From: Nostoc edaphicum CCNP1411
Lineage (GTDB): Bacteria > Cyanobacteriota > Cyanobacteriia > Cyanobacteriales > Nostocaceae
DNA: 64,000 nucleotides
Direction: 5' to 3'
Assembly: GCF_014023275.1 (NCBI RefSeq)
Contig: NZ_CP054698.1
Coordinates: 5,479,001 to 5,543,000 of the forward strand
In this document: positions 9,703 to 18,734 of the stretch, one piece after another
How the letters are laid out: every line of letters begins with the position of its first letter
Numbering within the stretch: the first letter of the stretch is position 1
Position numbers and translations under genes: made by a program
The notes under the pieces: model-generated
The model's database searches: none
Seen by the model: the letters and a program-made list of their open reading frames with translations, nothing else
Told to the model about the DNA's origin: nothing

Positions 9703-10725
9703 GTGTCTCCAACCAACTTCTTCCAGGAAGCGAGGACAGTCGAAGCCTCTAGTAGTGCGGCTTGCTACTTCCCTCTCATGAGTGGACGCTACGAAGTCAA
9801 GCCGGGGATGATAGCTTTTGGTTCCTGTTTGGGTAACACTCAGGCTGATCAGCAGGTATTTCAAATTGATGATAATTTCACCCACTACCGTCAAGCTAAA
9901 CTTTTAGCCCGTGGGGAACGGTTGAACAAGTACTATCAAACCTGCAATTATTCTCAGGCTATAGCAGGTGCGATCGCTCGTTTAATAATTAATCGCCTTA
10001 CCCAAGAACATCCGCATCATTTTTACTGCCAAAAGTCAATAGATAACACCCTGAAATTCCACAGCCAACTTACCGGAGAAACTCTCTACCTAGATGCAGA
10101 TTGGCAATTACAGCAAGTCGAGGGTAGTCCAGTTTTTCCAACTTACGTCTCTACTCTTGATGCTTTAGCAACGCAGGTACAGGAAGACCTGACAATTATT
10201 TGCCGTTCCGCTGATGGTAGCAACTGGCTGAGTGCAGTTCATCTCTGCTATCCTAACCACTGGTCATCCGAGGAGAAAATTGGCAAAGATTTCGCCGCAA
10301 TCCATGCGCCTGTGGCGGGGATGGAAAAAATTAATCGGCGTGCAGGTGCGATCGCTCATACAATGATTACCCATAAACCAATGGTGCGCTTTGCTTGGGG
10401 TTTGAGTACCGACACTCGCCTTAACCACCATCCCGAACCACCGCCTGGTATATCAGTTAGTAAATGGCAAGGTAGAAGCTTTGATTCACAACATCCCCAG
10501 CTTTATCTGCGAATTGAGCGACAAGTTATTTGGGGACTACCGGAGTATGAAGCAGCCCTGTTTAGTATTCGTACTTACTTTAGAGATTGTGGTGTAGTTA
10601 AAAAAGACCCAGTGTTACGGTCTAAGCTGTATGCTGCAATTCAGTCAATGACACCAGAATCTTTAGTATACAAAGGTTTGGTAGACAGCAAGGCTAGTAT
10701 TTTGCAGTGGCTAGAGGAGGCTTAA
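9703..10725 (+). CDS. DUF3445 / heme-dependent oxidative N-demethylase-like protein
   Basis: 340 residues. Family blocks seen: YFPLMSGRYEVKPGMIAFG at the N-terminus (residues 22-40), a QID..F..Y...K element near residue 75, and the diagnostic C-terminal LYLRIERQVIWGLPEYEAALFSIRTYFRDC. This is the DUF3445 family, whose characterised member is a heme-dependent oxidative N-demethylase; several His residues in the second half could serve cofactor binding, but I cannot identify the axial ligand. The GTG at 9703 is used because the YFPL..GRYEVKPG motif starts before the next Met (9778). Substrate unknown. It follows the CblD-like gene by 113 bases on the same strand. Confidence 0.8.
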   Translation: MSPTNFFQEARTVEASSSAACYFPLMSGRYEVKPGMIAFGSCLGNTQADQQVFQIDDNFTHYRQAKLLARGERLNKYYQTCNYSQAIAGAIARLIINRLTQEHPHHFYCQKSIDNTLKFHSQLTGETLYLDADWQLQQVEGSPVFPTYVSTLDALATQVQEDLTIICRSADGSNWLSAVHLCYPNHWSSEEKIGKDFAAIHAPVAGMEKINRRAGAIAHTMITHKPMVRFAWGLSTDTRLNHHPEPPPGISVSKWQGRSFDSQHPQLYLRIERQVIWGLPEYEAALFSIRTYFRDCGVVKKDPVLRSKLYAAIQSMTPESLVYKGLVDSKASILQWLEEA

Positions 10726-10773
10726 ACTATTAAATGCTATTTGCAGAGATTCGGCTGTCAATAAGGAAAAATA

Positions 10774-10890
10774 AGGGACTTCCAGAAATTAAATTATCCA
10801 ATTTCTGGACTTCACTACGACTATCCCTGCCCCCTGCCCCCTGCCCCCTGCCTCTATAGCGATGGTATATTTTTTTATTTGGAAGTCCCT
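10774..10890. mobile_element. MITE-like element (family D)
   Basis: 117 bases with perfect 11-bp inverted ends (agggacttcca / tggaagtccct) and a 4-base direct repeat aata on both sides (10770-10773, 10891-10894). The interior holds an inverted pair around ccagaaatt/aatttctgg and tandem ccctgcc units. It abuts the 3' end of the K+ channel gene, 4 bases from its stop. Confidence 0.75.
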
Positions 10891-10894
10891 AATA

Positions 10895-11911
10895 TCAGCT
10901 ATTTTTCGGTCGCCGCAATTGCTGAGAACCAATTGGCCCGAGAATTTGATTCAGGCTACGCAACTGTTCAGCTGTACCCATACCAATTAGCCGATCTCCC
11001 GACATTAGAACCGTATCGCCAGTGGGGCCACCGATTAAAGTCCCATCAAGACGGCGAATTGCCAAAACTAACGCCCCAGATTGCGATCGCAATCTCGCTT
11101 TTTGCAAACTCTGACCAACAAAGGGACAAAAAGCCGGGTCGAGTAAAAATTCTTCCATATACAACTGACGGTCTGCACCTGTCAAAATCCCGTCTACAAA
11201 ATCCAACACTTGGGGTCTGAGTGCCGCAGCAGCCATCCGCTTACCACCAGTAATGTAGGGGGAAATCACTTCATCTGCGCCACCGCGTCGTAACTTCTGC
11301 AAAGCTTCTTCTGTACTTGCCCGTGCAATCACCCGAATTCCTGTATTCAGGGTTTTGGCTGATAAAACAATATATAAATTTTCGGCATCTGAAGGGAGGG
11401 CTGCGACAATACAAATCGCCCGTTCAATACCAACTTTCAAAAGTGTGTCATCTAGGGTAGCGTCACCTTGATATGCCGTGTAACCTTCAGCCTGCGCCCT
11501 TTGTACAGATTCCATGTCAGCATCAATCACTACAAAAGGTGCGTCTTCTGCCCGAAATTCCTTGGAAATTTGACGACCAGTCCGACTAAATCCACAGATG
11601 ATGTAATGTTCTGATAGGGATTCCATTAACCGCCTCTGTTGTTGTAGCCGAATTCCTTCTTGAAAGTAGCCTTGAATGATCGCTTCTGTAAATCTGTTGA
11701 CAATGTAACCGATATTCACTACACCCAACAAAATCAGGGCTATTGTAAACAACCGTCCTCTACTACCGAGTGGGTGTGTCTCGCTATATCCCACAGTCGC
11801 GAGAGTGATGACTGTCATGTAAGCCGCATCTTCCCATGACCAACCCTCCACTAAGCAGTACCACAAAGTGCCAATGAAGAAAACACCGCCAAGAGCGATC
11901 GCCCCTGTCAT
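10895..11911 (-). CDS. TrkA-type (RCK) potassium channel protein
   Basis: 338-residue two-helix K+ channel fused to an RCK regulator. Pore: TM1 residues 4-21, pore loop with filter T39-V40-G41-Y42-S43-E44, TM2 residues 52-72. Then TrkA-N (YIICGFSRTGRQIS, Rossmann NAD-binding, residues about 95-220) and TrkA-C (about 240-330). The filter reads TVGYSE where most K+ channels have TVGYG; the second Gly is Ser (AGC, one transition from GGC). The ATG at 11911 has AAGGAG three bases upstream. The frame stays open about 15 codons further upstream (EQKYRRIQKEL) without ATG, GTG or TTG, resembling the N-terminus of homologues. Likely role: K+ homeostasis gated by nucleotide or ion binding. Confidence 0.9.
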   Translation of the reverse strand: MTGAIALGGVFFIGTLWYCLVEGWSWEDAAYMTVITLATVGYSETHPLGSRGRLFTIALILLGVVNIGYIVNRFTEAIIQGYFQEGIRLQQQRRLMESLSEHYIICGFSRTGRQISKEFRAEDAPFVVIDADMESVQRAQAEGYTAYQGDATLDDTLLKVGIERAICIVAALPSDAENLYIVLSAKTLNTGIRVIARASTEEALQKLRRGGADEVISPYITGGKRMAAAALRPQVLDFVDGILTGADRQLYMEEFLLDPAFCPFVGQSLQKARLRSQSGALVLAIRRLDGTLIGGPTGDTVLMSGDRLIGMGTAEQLRSLNQILGPIGSQQLRRPKNS

Positions 11912-12452
11912 TAACTCCTTTTGGATACGTCGATATTTTTGTTCAAGTGTTGAGAATGAGGTAACAATAGTTCTTCTAGCCTAATTTTTCTAGTTTTCTG
12001 CTAACTTTTTAGCATTCGTCCTTTTTAGTATATTGAAACTAAGTAACTGGGTAAGAATAAATCAAACTAAGTTAAGCAACGCAAAATTAATGAAATTGGC
12101 TTGTAGTAAGCGGCTATGCGTGGGTTCCTCTTGCCTCCTCCCTCCTGAATTTCGGCTTATATCAGTTTCACTTTGAGGATTAACCAATGGCTCAATTCCT
12201 ACAAAGAAAACTAGTTACGTTAAATCATCACAAAGACGCGATAAATCGCCACCAAGACGAAAGACTGATTATTGTAGAGACGGCGATTCATCGCGTCTCT
12301 TGCCTTAACCGCCCCAAAACAGCCTTGGTAAAACCATCTGAAAACACTGCCCAGTGCGTAGGCCTTGCCCGCCGCAGGCATCGCCCCAGCTATTAACTGT
12401 TCAATACCATACTGTACTGTGTAGATAGTAGCTGTAAGGTAGATAACTAGAG
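11912..12452. repeat. Intergenic region with dispersed repeats
   Basis: 541 bases without a supported gene. 12234-12305 carries the inner arms of a family C element (acgcgataaatcgcc ... ggcgattcatcgcgtctc) without its outer ends; 12356-12385 is a 30-nt short dispersed repeat. A 69-codon open frame at 12187 runs entirely through these repeats and is not accepted as a gene. Confidence 0.6.
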
Positions 12453-14240
12453 ATGATCGCTGCTGTTGTTCGACCTCTGAATTTGGTAGTTGGTTTGCTG
12501 CTATCTTGTTGTTTCTTGCTCACAAGCTGTCACCCGACACAGATGAAAAGCAAAGCATCTCAGGTAGCTCAATTAGTTTTAGTTTCACTAAGTGACCCGA
12601 CTACTTTTAACTATGCCATTAATGACTCTCCCTACAGTGTTTTTCCTTTAATTTACAAGGGATTAATCGATGAGAATGTTATCACTACCAAATTGGAGCC
12701 AGGATTAGCAGAATCTTGGTCAATATCTACCGATAAAAAGCAAATTATTTTTACATTAAAAACAGGGTTGAAATGGTCAGATGGTGAACCTCTGACGGCA
12801 GATGATGTAGTCTTTACCTATCGAGACATTTATCTTAATAAAAAAATTCCCACTTTATATAGAGATTTTTTACGTATTGGCAACACAGAAACTTTCCCAT
12901 CAGTGCATAAACTAGATGATCTGCGAGTTGAGTTTACTTTTGTAGAACCTTTTGCCCCTTTTTTGAGATACGCCGAAAGACTAGCGATTTTGCCCGCTCA
13001 TGCCTTGCGTTCTTCTGTATTATCCAATGATGCCAATGGTAATCCTCAGTTTCTTTCAATGTGGGGAACCAATACTGATCCGCAAAAAATCATCACCAAT
13101 GGGCCTTACAAAATAGAAAGCTATACTCCTTCTGAACGGGTGATTTTACGACGTAACCCTTATTACTGGCGCAAAGATATTCAAAAAAATCCTCAGCCTT
13201 ATATTGAACGTATTGTCTGGCAAATTATTGCTTCTACCGAAAATCAGTTACTCAGATTTCGCTCAGGGGAACTAGATAATTTAAATGTGACACCAGCAGT
13301 ATTTGGCTTACTCAAGAAAGAGGAAAAGCGAGGAAAATACATTATTTACAATGGTGGAACCACTGCGGGTTTTAGCTTTGTGGGTTTCAATCTCAACCAA
13401 GGTCGCGATCGCAAAGGTAAGCCTTTTATAGATCCGATTAAATCTCGATGGTTTAATAACTTAGTTTTTAGGCAAGCAGTTGCTTATGCCATTGACCGCA
13501 ACCGCATGAAAACTAATATCTATCGCGGTTTAGGTGAAATCCAACATTCGCCAATTGCTGTTCAAAGTCCCTATTACTTGTCCCCAGCAGCAGGGTTAAA
13601 AGTTTATGATTATAATCCCCAGAAAACCAGACAGATGTTGTTAGAGGCTGGTTTTAGGTACAACTCCCAAAAAGAACTGTTAGACCAAGATGGAAATCGC
13701 GTGCAATTCAATCTCTTGGTGAAATCGGAAGATCAATCAAGAATCGATGCCGCAGTTCAAATCCAACAAGACCTCAGTCAAATTGGTATCAAAGCAAATA
13801 TGCAGGTAGTCAGTTTTAATGTAGTCTTGCAAAAACTACTCTCTCGTCGAGATTGGGATTGTTATGTCGGTGCGTTTGGTGTTCCCGGTGCAGATGTTGA
13901 ACCTAACCTTCTATCTTTATTTTGGACTAGTCAAGGCTCATTTCATCAGTTCAACCAAGGTGCTACACCGGGAAAACCCCTACTCCCAGGATGGGTAGTT
14001 TCTGAATGGGAGAGAGAAATTGACAGTCTTTTTAGCGCAGGAGTCAAAGAACTAGACCAGAACAAGCGCAAAGCGATTTATAACAGATTTCAGCAAATCG
14101 TTGCTGAACAGTTGCCGATATTCTGCCTTGTGAATCCAATCTCGTTTCAGGCGGTGCGTGAACGTGTCAATCCCATCAAGTTTTCTGCCTTGGGGCCAAC
14201 TTTTTGGAATATTGATGAACTGAAAATCACAGAAAAATAA
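12453..14240 (+). CDS. ABC transporter substrate-binding lipoprotein (peptide/opine/nickel type)
   Basis: 595-residue family-5 solute-binding protein (OppA/DppA type). The signal peptide runs through a hydrophobic stretch at residues 9-24 to a lipobox LLTSC, so Cys26 should be lipidated and the protein anchored on the periplasmic side. Family features: LSDPTTFNYAINDS near the mature N-terminus, LEPGLAESWSISTDKKQIIFTLK, LKWSDGEPLTADDVVFTYRDI (the family signature), NGPYKIESYTPSERVILRRNPYYW, and RQAVAYAIDRNRM. Ligand cannot be read from sequence; oligopeptides are the commonest for this class. No permease or ATPase gene is adjacent, which is common for such genes in cyanobacteria. Confidence 0.92.
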   Translation: MIAAVVRPLNLVVGLLLSCCFLLTSCHPTQMKSKASQVAQLVLVSLSDPTTFNYAINDSPYSVFPLIYKGLIDENVITTKLEPGLAESWSISTDKKQIIFTLKTGLKWSDGEPLTADDVVFTYRDIYLNKKIPTLYRDFLRIGNTETFPSVHKLDDLRVEFTFVEPFAPFLRYAERLAILPAHALRSSVLSNDANGNPQFLSMWGTNTDPQKIITNGPYKIESYTPSERVILRRNPYYWRKDIQKNPQPYIERIVWQIIASTENQLLRFRSGELDNLNVTPAVFGLLKKEEKRGKYIIYNGGTTAGFSFVGFNLNQGRDRKGKPFIDPIKSRWFNNLVFRQAVAYAIDRNRMKTNIYRGLGEIQHSPIAVQSPYYLSPAAGLKVYDYNPQKTRQMLLEAGFRYNSQKELLDQDGNRVQFNLLVKSEDQSRIDAAVQIQQDLSQIGIKANMQVVSFNVVLQKLLSRRDWDCYVGAFGVPGADVEPNLLSLFWTSQGSFHQFNQGATPGKPLLPGWVVSEWEREIDSLFSAGVKELDQNKRKAIYNRFQQIVAEQLPIFCLVNPISFQAVRERVNPIKFSALGPTFWNIDELKITEK

Positions 14241-14279
14241 CTAATTCATAATTCGTATAGATCACCCTTGATAACGAGG

Positions 14280-14551
14280 CTGACTTTTCACGTTATGTGG
14301 AAAAGGTAACGATTAACCTAACCCCCTTCCCGATGCGGGAAGGGGGAAATTCAAAGTCTCTCTCCTTTTAGGCTACGGTGTACACACAAGTCTGAAATAA
14401 CTTATTAAGCAAGGTTTTACCCCACCCTAACCCTCCCCTTGCAAAGGGGAGGGAACTAGATTTCCGGCTTCCCCCCTTTGCAAGGGGGGATTGAGGGGGG
14501 TAATTCGACTTGTGTGTACACCGTAGCCTAAAAGGAGAGAGATTTAGTCAG
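14280..14551. mobile_element. MITE family A copy, with exact 10-bp target duplication
   Basis: Left end ctgacttttcacg (14280-14292); the right end, degenerate, closes with agtcag at 14551. The decamer gataacgagg stands immediately outside both ends (14270-14279 and 14552-14561), a perfect target-site duplication. The arm with acccccttccc...gggaaggggga and tctctcctttta matches the copy at 4312. A second element, family B, interrupts it. Confidence 0.85.
14371..14527. mobile_element. MITE family B nested inside the family A copy
   Basis: Inverted ends ggctacggtgtacacacaag / cttgtgtgtacaccgtagcc. Together with flanking host arms the inverted repeat is perfect over 34 bases (14359-14392 against 14508-14541). 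The interior is pyrimidine/purine-rich with gcaaagggga arms. No reading frame. Related copies lie at 33188-33270 and 46827-46981. Confidence 0.8.
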
Positions 14552-14740
14552 GATAACGAGGACGGACTGCGCCTATCCAAATTGCCTGTCGCTCATACTC
14601 TTGCTCAAGCGTTGAGTACAAAATTTTTTTCACTACCGCCATGCCTTTGAGGTTATATAAGCGTTAGCCTAAGAAGAAGTACAAGTTGTGCTAAATAAAA
14701 AGTAATTTTTAGGGATTTCTAGGAAACTAGTAAATAACTA

Positions 14741-14763
14741 TATAATGAAAAACTTTCAGGAGG
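14741..14763 (+). promoter_or_regulatory. argD -10 box and Shine-Dalgarno
   Basis: TATAAT at 14741-14746 with no convincing -35 upstream, followed by AGGAGG at 14758-14763, seven bases before the GTG at 14771. The Shine-Dalgarno fixes the GTG start; the promoter call is tentative. Confidence 0.45.
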
Positions 14764-14770
14764 AGCGGTA

Positions 14771-16048
14771 GTGAGCCTACAAACTCTCGTTGACCAAGCC
14801 ACCATCCCCCCAGATTCAGGGTCAGCATCTAGTCCCTTTGATACAGATAGCTTTAATGAAGCTGTCATGTCCACCTACGGTCGGTTTCCCTTAGCCCTAG
14901 AACGGGGTGCTGGATGCCGGGTTTGGGATACACAGGGACAAGAATATTTAGACTTTGTAGCGGGAATTGCCACTTGTACTTTAGGACATGCCCACCCAGT
15001 TATGGTAGAAGCGGTAACACGCCAAATCCAAAAGCTGCACCATGTCTCTAATTTGTACTATATTCCTGAGCAAGGTGAATTGGCAAAATGGCTTGTTGAT
15101 CATTCCTGTGCCGATCGCGTATTTTTCTGCAATTCTGGTGCTGAAGCTAACGAAGCCGCAATTAAACTGGCGCGGAAATATGCCCACACAGTATTAGAAA
15201 TTGAAAAACCAATTATTTTAACCGCCAATGCCAGTTTCCACGGGCGGACTTTAGCAACCATTACCGCTACGGGACAACCGAAGTATCAAAAGTATTTTGA
15301 TCCCTTGGTTCCTGGTTTCCACTACGTAAATTACAACGATATTAACGCTGTGGAAGTGGCAATTAGCGAGTTGGATGAAGGCGATTATCGAGTAGCAGCG
15401 ATCCTGATTGAGCCATTGCAGGGAGAAGGCGGTGTGCGTCCAGGAGATGTTGCCTATTTCAAAAAGCTCCGGCAGATTTGTGACGAAACTGGCATTTTAT
15501 TGATTTTCGATGAAGTGCAAGTTGGTATGGGGCGCAGCGGCAAATTATGGGCTTACGAACATCTCGGCGTTGAACCGGATATTTTCACCAGTGCTAAAGG
15601 CTTAGGTGGCGGTATCCCCATCGGCGCAATGATGAGCAAGAAATTCTGCGATGTTTTTCAACCAGGGGAACACGCCAGCACCTTTGGCGGAAATCCTTTT
15701 GTGTGTGGTGTAGCACTCAGTGTTTGCCAGACATTGGAACGGGAAAATATTTTGCAGAATGTGCAAGACAGAGGTGAACAATTGCGATCTGGATTGAGAG
15801 CGATCGCAACCAAATATCCTCAACACATTAGCGAAGTTCGGGGTTGGGGTTTAATCAACGGTTTGGAGTTGCGAGCCGATATTCAACTAACCGCAGGAGA
15901 TATCGTCAATGCTGCCATCAAGGAGGGCGTATTACTAGTACCTGCCGGGCCAAAAGTTGTCCGGTTTGTACCACCGCTAATTGTCACAGAAGCGGAAGTA
16001 AACACTGCCTTAGAAGCTGTGGAAAAGGCGATCGCTACTCTCACCTAG
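14771..16048 (+). CDS. argD: Acetylornithine aminotransferase
   Basis: 425-residue class III PLP aminotransferase. It converts N-acetylglutamate 5-semialdehyde and glutamate to N2-acetylornithine and 2-oxoglutarate in arginine biosynthesis, which feeds cyanophycin in cyanobacteria. Seen: YGRFPLALERGAGCRVWD, FVAGIATCTLGHAHP, FCNSGAEANEAAIKLARKYA, SFHGRTLATITATG, the PLP-binding LLIFDEVQVGMGRSGKLWAYEH, and the Schiff-base Lys276 in TSAKGLGGGIPIGAM, followed by STFGGNPFVCGVAL. The first 30 residues are a polar extension. Ornithine and GABA transaminases share the fold, but the overall pattern fits ArgD. No other arg gene is adjacent. Confidence 0.95.
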   Translation: MSLQTLVDQATIPPDSGSASSPFDTDSFNEAVMSTYGRFPLALERGAGCRVWDTQGQEYLDFVAGIATCTLGHAHPVMVEAVTRQIQKLHHVSNLYYIPEQGELAKWLVDHSCADRVFFCNSGAEANEAAIKLARKYAHTVLEIEKPIILTANASFHGRTLATITATGQPKYQKYFDPLVPGFHYVNYNDINAVEVAISELDEGDYRVAAILIEPLQGEGGVRPGDVAYFKKLRQICDETGILLIFDEVQVGMGRSGKLWAYEHLGVEPDIFTSAKGLGGGIPIGAMMSKKFCDVFQPGEHASTFGGNPFVCGVALSVCQTLERENILQNVQDRGEQLRSGLRAIATKYPQHISEVRGWGLINGLELRADIQLTAGDIVNAAIKEGVLLVPAGPKVVRFVPPLIVTEAEVNTALEAVEKAIATLT

Positions 16049-16072
16049 AATATTGTTTTGTTTGTTTTGTGT

Positions 16073-16097
16073 AGAGACGTTGCAATGCAACGTCTCT
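16073..16097. terminator. Bidirectional hairpin terminator between convergent genes
   Basis: A 12-bp perfect stem (agagacgttgca / tgcaacgtctct) with a one-base centre, followed by tcttt on the plus strand. It sits between the convergent ends of argD and the DUF4129 gene. This palindrome is also a typical dispersed repeat of Nostoc-type genomes, so its terminator role is inferred from position. Confidence 0.7.
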
Positions 16098-16100
16098 TCT

Positions 16101-16709
16101 TTATTCTGGGGAAATTTCCCGATAAGCTTGCCGACACTGCTCATAATTGTCTGGCAAAATCTCGGCATTACCAAAACATAATTGCTCGTGAGTAGTAATT
16201 AAAGTTTCATAAGGCTGTATGGGAGTCACAGACGATCGCAGCAATTGCAGATATTCTCCATCTGTGCGACTGAGTTTCTGGGGTGCGATCGCATTTTGAT
16301 CTAACTGCTGCAACATCGCTAAATAGACACAACGGCAAGCCTCACGGTAGTTACCTTGACGGTAAAATTGTTGCGATCGCTCCAACAAAAGGGCTATCGA
16401 TGACTCATTAGAGCGGGTTTTTACGCGAAAATCAGTGAGATTGCCAGTTCTATTCAGCCACGAATATACATAAGGACTGAATTCTCGCCATAATCGCCAG
16501 CCCACCCAAGCTACAAATAAGCCTAGTACCAACCAAAACAGGAATTTCAGCAACTCACCAAGCCAAGGGCTAATCGACCATCCAGTAGGTAATTCTGGCA
16601 AAGCCTGTCCAAAGCGGTAAAACTGGTATTCCCACCATTCACCCGCTTGTTGTTGGAATTGAGACAACTGCCAACTCCAGCTAGTTTTTTCAAAAGTATC
16701 TGTAGGCAT
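16101..16709 (-). CDS. DUF4129-domain membrane protein
   Basis: About 202 residues from ATG 16709 (MPTDTFEKTSWSW...). A longer frame opens 53 codons upstream but is made of G-rich heptamer repeat read as Leu/Pro, so the start was moved. Layout: a soluble N-terminal segment rich in Trp and Gln, one membrane helix (LLKFLFWLVLGLFVAWVGW, about residues 57-75), then a cytoplasmic DUF4129 domain with SQQFYRQGNYREACRCVYLAML, SRTDGEYLQLL and a closing CRQAYREI. DUF4129 proteins are often near transglutaminase-like and MoxR genes, but none is adjacent here. Function unknown. Confidence 0.75.
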   Translation of the reverse strand: MPTDTFEKTSWSWQLSQFQQQAGEWWEYQFYRFGQALPELPTGWSISPWLGELLKFLFWLVLGLFVAWVGWRLWREFSPYVYSWLNRTGNLTDFRVKTRSNESSIALLLERSQQFYRQGNYREACRCVYLAMLQQLDQNAIAPQKLSRTDGEYLQLLRSSVTPIQPYETLITTHEQLCFGNAEILPDNYEQCRQAYREISPE

Positions 16710-16711
16710 AG

Positions 16712-16903
16712 AGGGGAGTAGTAGGAAGTGGGGAGGCAGGGGAAGTAGGGGAGGCAGGGGAGGCAGGGGAAGTAGGGGAAGCGGGGGAAGTAGGGAGTAG
16801 AATTTTCCCCTCCGCCCCCCGCACCCTGCCCCTCTGCCTCTTTTCAATGCCCCATGCCCAATGCCCAATGCCCAATGACTAATGACTAATGACTAATGAC
16901 CCT
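16712..16903. repeat. Purine-rich repeats followed by heptamer repeats
   Basis: 16715-16800 is tandem gggaagtagggg/ggcagggga. 16850-16903 contains cccaatg units turning into actaatg units. Both are heptamer-periodic repeats; the first creates the false N-terminal extension of the DUF4129 gene. Confidence 0.8.
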
Positions 16904-17383
16904 TGACTTTTTTATCATTATCCAGCCAATAACAACAAGTAACGCACCTAATGCAAGAAATCCCAGATCCCAAGCTAACTCATTTGGCCCTGATTTCACA
17001 TGATGGATACCGAGGATTTGGTGGTCAATTAAACCTTCAACCAAATCGAACAACCCAGTACCAATAAGTATTGACCCAATAAAGGTCTGTGATGACCAAG
17101 GAACATCATCACGCCCTCCTGCACGCCATAGCAACACAACTCCTACCACGGTGAATACCCAATTAAAGGTATGAAATAACCCATCCCATACCATGTTCAA
17201 GTCTATATTCGCCATGTTAGTCAGAGGTCGAATGTGACTAAGCATGTGATGCCACTGGAGGATCTGATGTAGTAAAATTCCGTCAATAAACCCTCCAATA
17301 CCTACACCAAGAAAAATTCCAGCAGTAATTAGTGGTGCGCGTCGGTTGAGGTTTTCACTTTTTGCCTCCATTGTCAACCTCAT
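16886..17383 (-). CDS. DUF2243 family membrane protein
   Basis: 165 residues with four hydrophobic segments (about 18-38, 68-88, 100-118, 135-157). DUF2243 signatures seen: GIFLGVGIGGFIDGILLHQILQWHHML, with conserved Asp and His residues inside the first helix; MVWDGLFHTFNW; and GLFDLVEGLIDHQILGIHHV. The paired His motifs (LLHQILQWHH and IDHQILGIHH) suggest a membrane metal or heme site, which is inference. The alternative start MEAKSEN (17371) is also possible. Function unknown. Its upstream neighbour is a TnpB element. Confidence 0.85.
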   Translation of the reverse strand: MRLTMEAKSENLNRRAPLITAGIFLGVGIGGFIDGILLHQILQWHHMLSHIRPLTNMANIDLNMVWDGLFHTFNWVFTVVGVVLLWRAGGRDDVPWSSQTFIGSILIGTGLFDLVEGLIDHQILGIHHVKSGPNELAWDLGFLALGALLVVIGWIMIKKSRVISH

Positions 17384-17474
17384 AGATAGGCTTTTTTACC
17401 AAAATACAACTCTTTTGAGAGAAATATCTTCTATCTTGAGGCAAGTAGGAGCAGTGAACTTTATTTATTGAACC

Positions 17475-18734
17475 TCACACGACTTGAAGTCGCGTGATTC
17501 CTGCTTCAACAATCTCTGCCTGAATTGCTCCAGGACTGACGAGTTCTCCACAGGCGCTTTTTATAACCTCCGGCGTACCGACGGCGGTTAATAATCTCAA
17601 ACCTTCGCTTAATATATTCAGTGCTGCGTTTTTATCCCTCAAATTATAGCTATTGCAACTAGGGCAAGACCATTCACGCAAGTTTAAATTATTGACTAGT
17701 GGATTAATAAAACCACAACAGTTGCAAGTTTGAGAGGAGGGATAAAACATTCCAACTTTCTGCACAATTCTGTCATGCCATAAAGCTTTATATTCGAGCA
17801 TGGTAATGAACTTCGACCAACTAGCGTCTGAAATACTCAGTGCTAACTTGTGGTTCTTCACCATATTGGCAACTCGTAAATCCTCAATGCAGATAATACT
17901 GTAATATTTGATTAGACGAGTTGATAGTTTGTGCAGAAAGTCATCTCTGAGATTGGTAATTCGTGAGTATGTACGAGCCAGCTTGATTTTCGCTTTGACT
18001 CTATTACTACTGCCTTTTACAGTGCGAGATAGTTTCTTATGGTATGAGCGTAACTTCCTTTTTTGAATTCTGTAATATTTTGGGTTATCTACAACTTCAC
18101 CATCGCTAGTAACGAGATAGGACTTTATTCCCAAATCCAACCCGATATTCTGTGTTACTTGGGGATATTTCTCTATCTCGGTTTCACACAAAATACTGGC
18201 AATATATTTACCAGAAGAAGTGCGAGTTATAGTAACGTTGATAAGCTTCCCCGTAATGTCTTGCGACTTATGAAACTTTACCCATCCACACTTTGGAAGC
18301 TTTAAACGATTATCTATTACCTGAATATTACCGTTGGTAAGGTTGGTTTTGTAAGACTGCTTACAACCATGCTTCTTTTTGAACTTGGGGAAGCCGACAC
18401 CTTTTTTATTTTTAGACTTCTTCAAGCCAGCAAAAAAGTTTTTGTATGCTGTCTCTAAATTCTTGAGTGAGTTTTGCAGAGCAAATTTATCTACAACATT
18501 CAACCACTCAATCTCCTTTTTGAGTAGAGTTAGTTGCTGGCTGCAAGTATTATAGTTTAAAGTCTTCTGCTCCGTGGCATATAACTCCTGTCTTAGTGCC
18601 AAAAAGCGGTTATACACATATCTGGCACAACCAATTGTCTTGTTGATTAAGACTTCTTGATTATGCGTGGGTATGAGAGTAACTTTAAATGCTTTTTGGA
18701 TGGATGACAATTTCTTGAATTTGCTGAATATCAT
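17475..18734 (-). CDS. tnpB: TnpB RNA-guided nuclease (IS200/IS605 family OrfB)
   Basis: 419 residues, intact. An N-terminal HTH_OrfB-type segment ([28 protein letters not shown]) is followed by the RuvC-like core: [10 protein letters not shown] with Asp200, ICIEDLRV with Glu284 and [12 protein letters not shown] with Asp367, so all three catalytic acids are present. A zinc ribbon lies between the last two motifs (TCNCCGF and WSCPSC). TnpB proteins of this family are guided nucleases using an RNA from the element's 3' end; here the last codons run into the 3' hairpin, as expected when the guide scaffold overlaps the gene. Intact motifs suggest it could still be active. Confidence 0.93.
   Translation of the reverse strand: MIFSKFKKLSSIQKAFKVTLIPTHNQEVLINKTIGCARYVYNRFLALRQELYATEQKTLNYNTCSQQLTLLKKEIEWLNVVDKFALQNSLKNLETAYKNFFAGLKKSKNKKGVGFPKFKKKHGCKQSYKTNLTNGNIQVIDNRLKLPKCGWVKFHKSQDITGKLINVTITRTSSGKYIASILCETEIEKYPQVTQNIGLDLGIKSYLVTSDGEVVDNPKYYRIQKRKLRSYHKKLSRTVKGSSNRVKAKIKLARTYSRITNLRDDFLHKLSTRLIKYYSIICIEDLRVANMVKNHKLALSISDASWSKFITMLEYKALWHDRIVQKVGMFYPSSQTCNCCGFINPLVNNLNLREWSCPSCNSYNLRDKNAALNILSEGLRLLTAVGTPEVIKSACGELVSPGAIQAEIVEAGITRLQVV
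17476..17496 (-). ncRNA. Possible omega-RNA/right-end hairpin of the TnpB element
   Basis: 10-bp stem with one mismatch and a 1-base loop, overlapping the last seven codons of tnpB. By family knowledge the guide RNA scaffold would span the end of tnpB up to the right end near 17462, with guide sequence beyond it. Only the hairpin is visible; the RNA itself is inferred. Confidence 0.4.

Larger units (their letters stand above)
14241..14770. other. Intergenic region largely occupied by nested MITEs
   Basis: 530 bases. 14280-14551 is a family A element with a family B element inside it (listed separately). The rest (14562-14770) leads into the argD promoter. Confidence 0.7.

Noticed and set aside
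12187..12396. 69-codon plus-strand open frame
   Set aside because: Consists almost entirely of a family C arm and a 30-nt dispersed repeat; no Shine-Dalgarno and no family resemblance.
16710..16868. N-terminal extension of the DUF4129 gene
   Set aside because: Leu/Pro-rich translation of G-rich repeats; a proper start lies at 16709.
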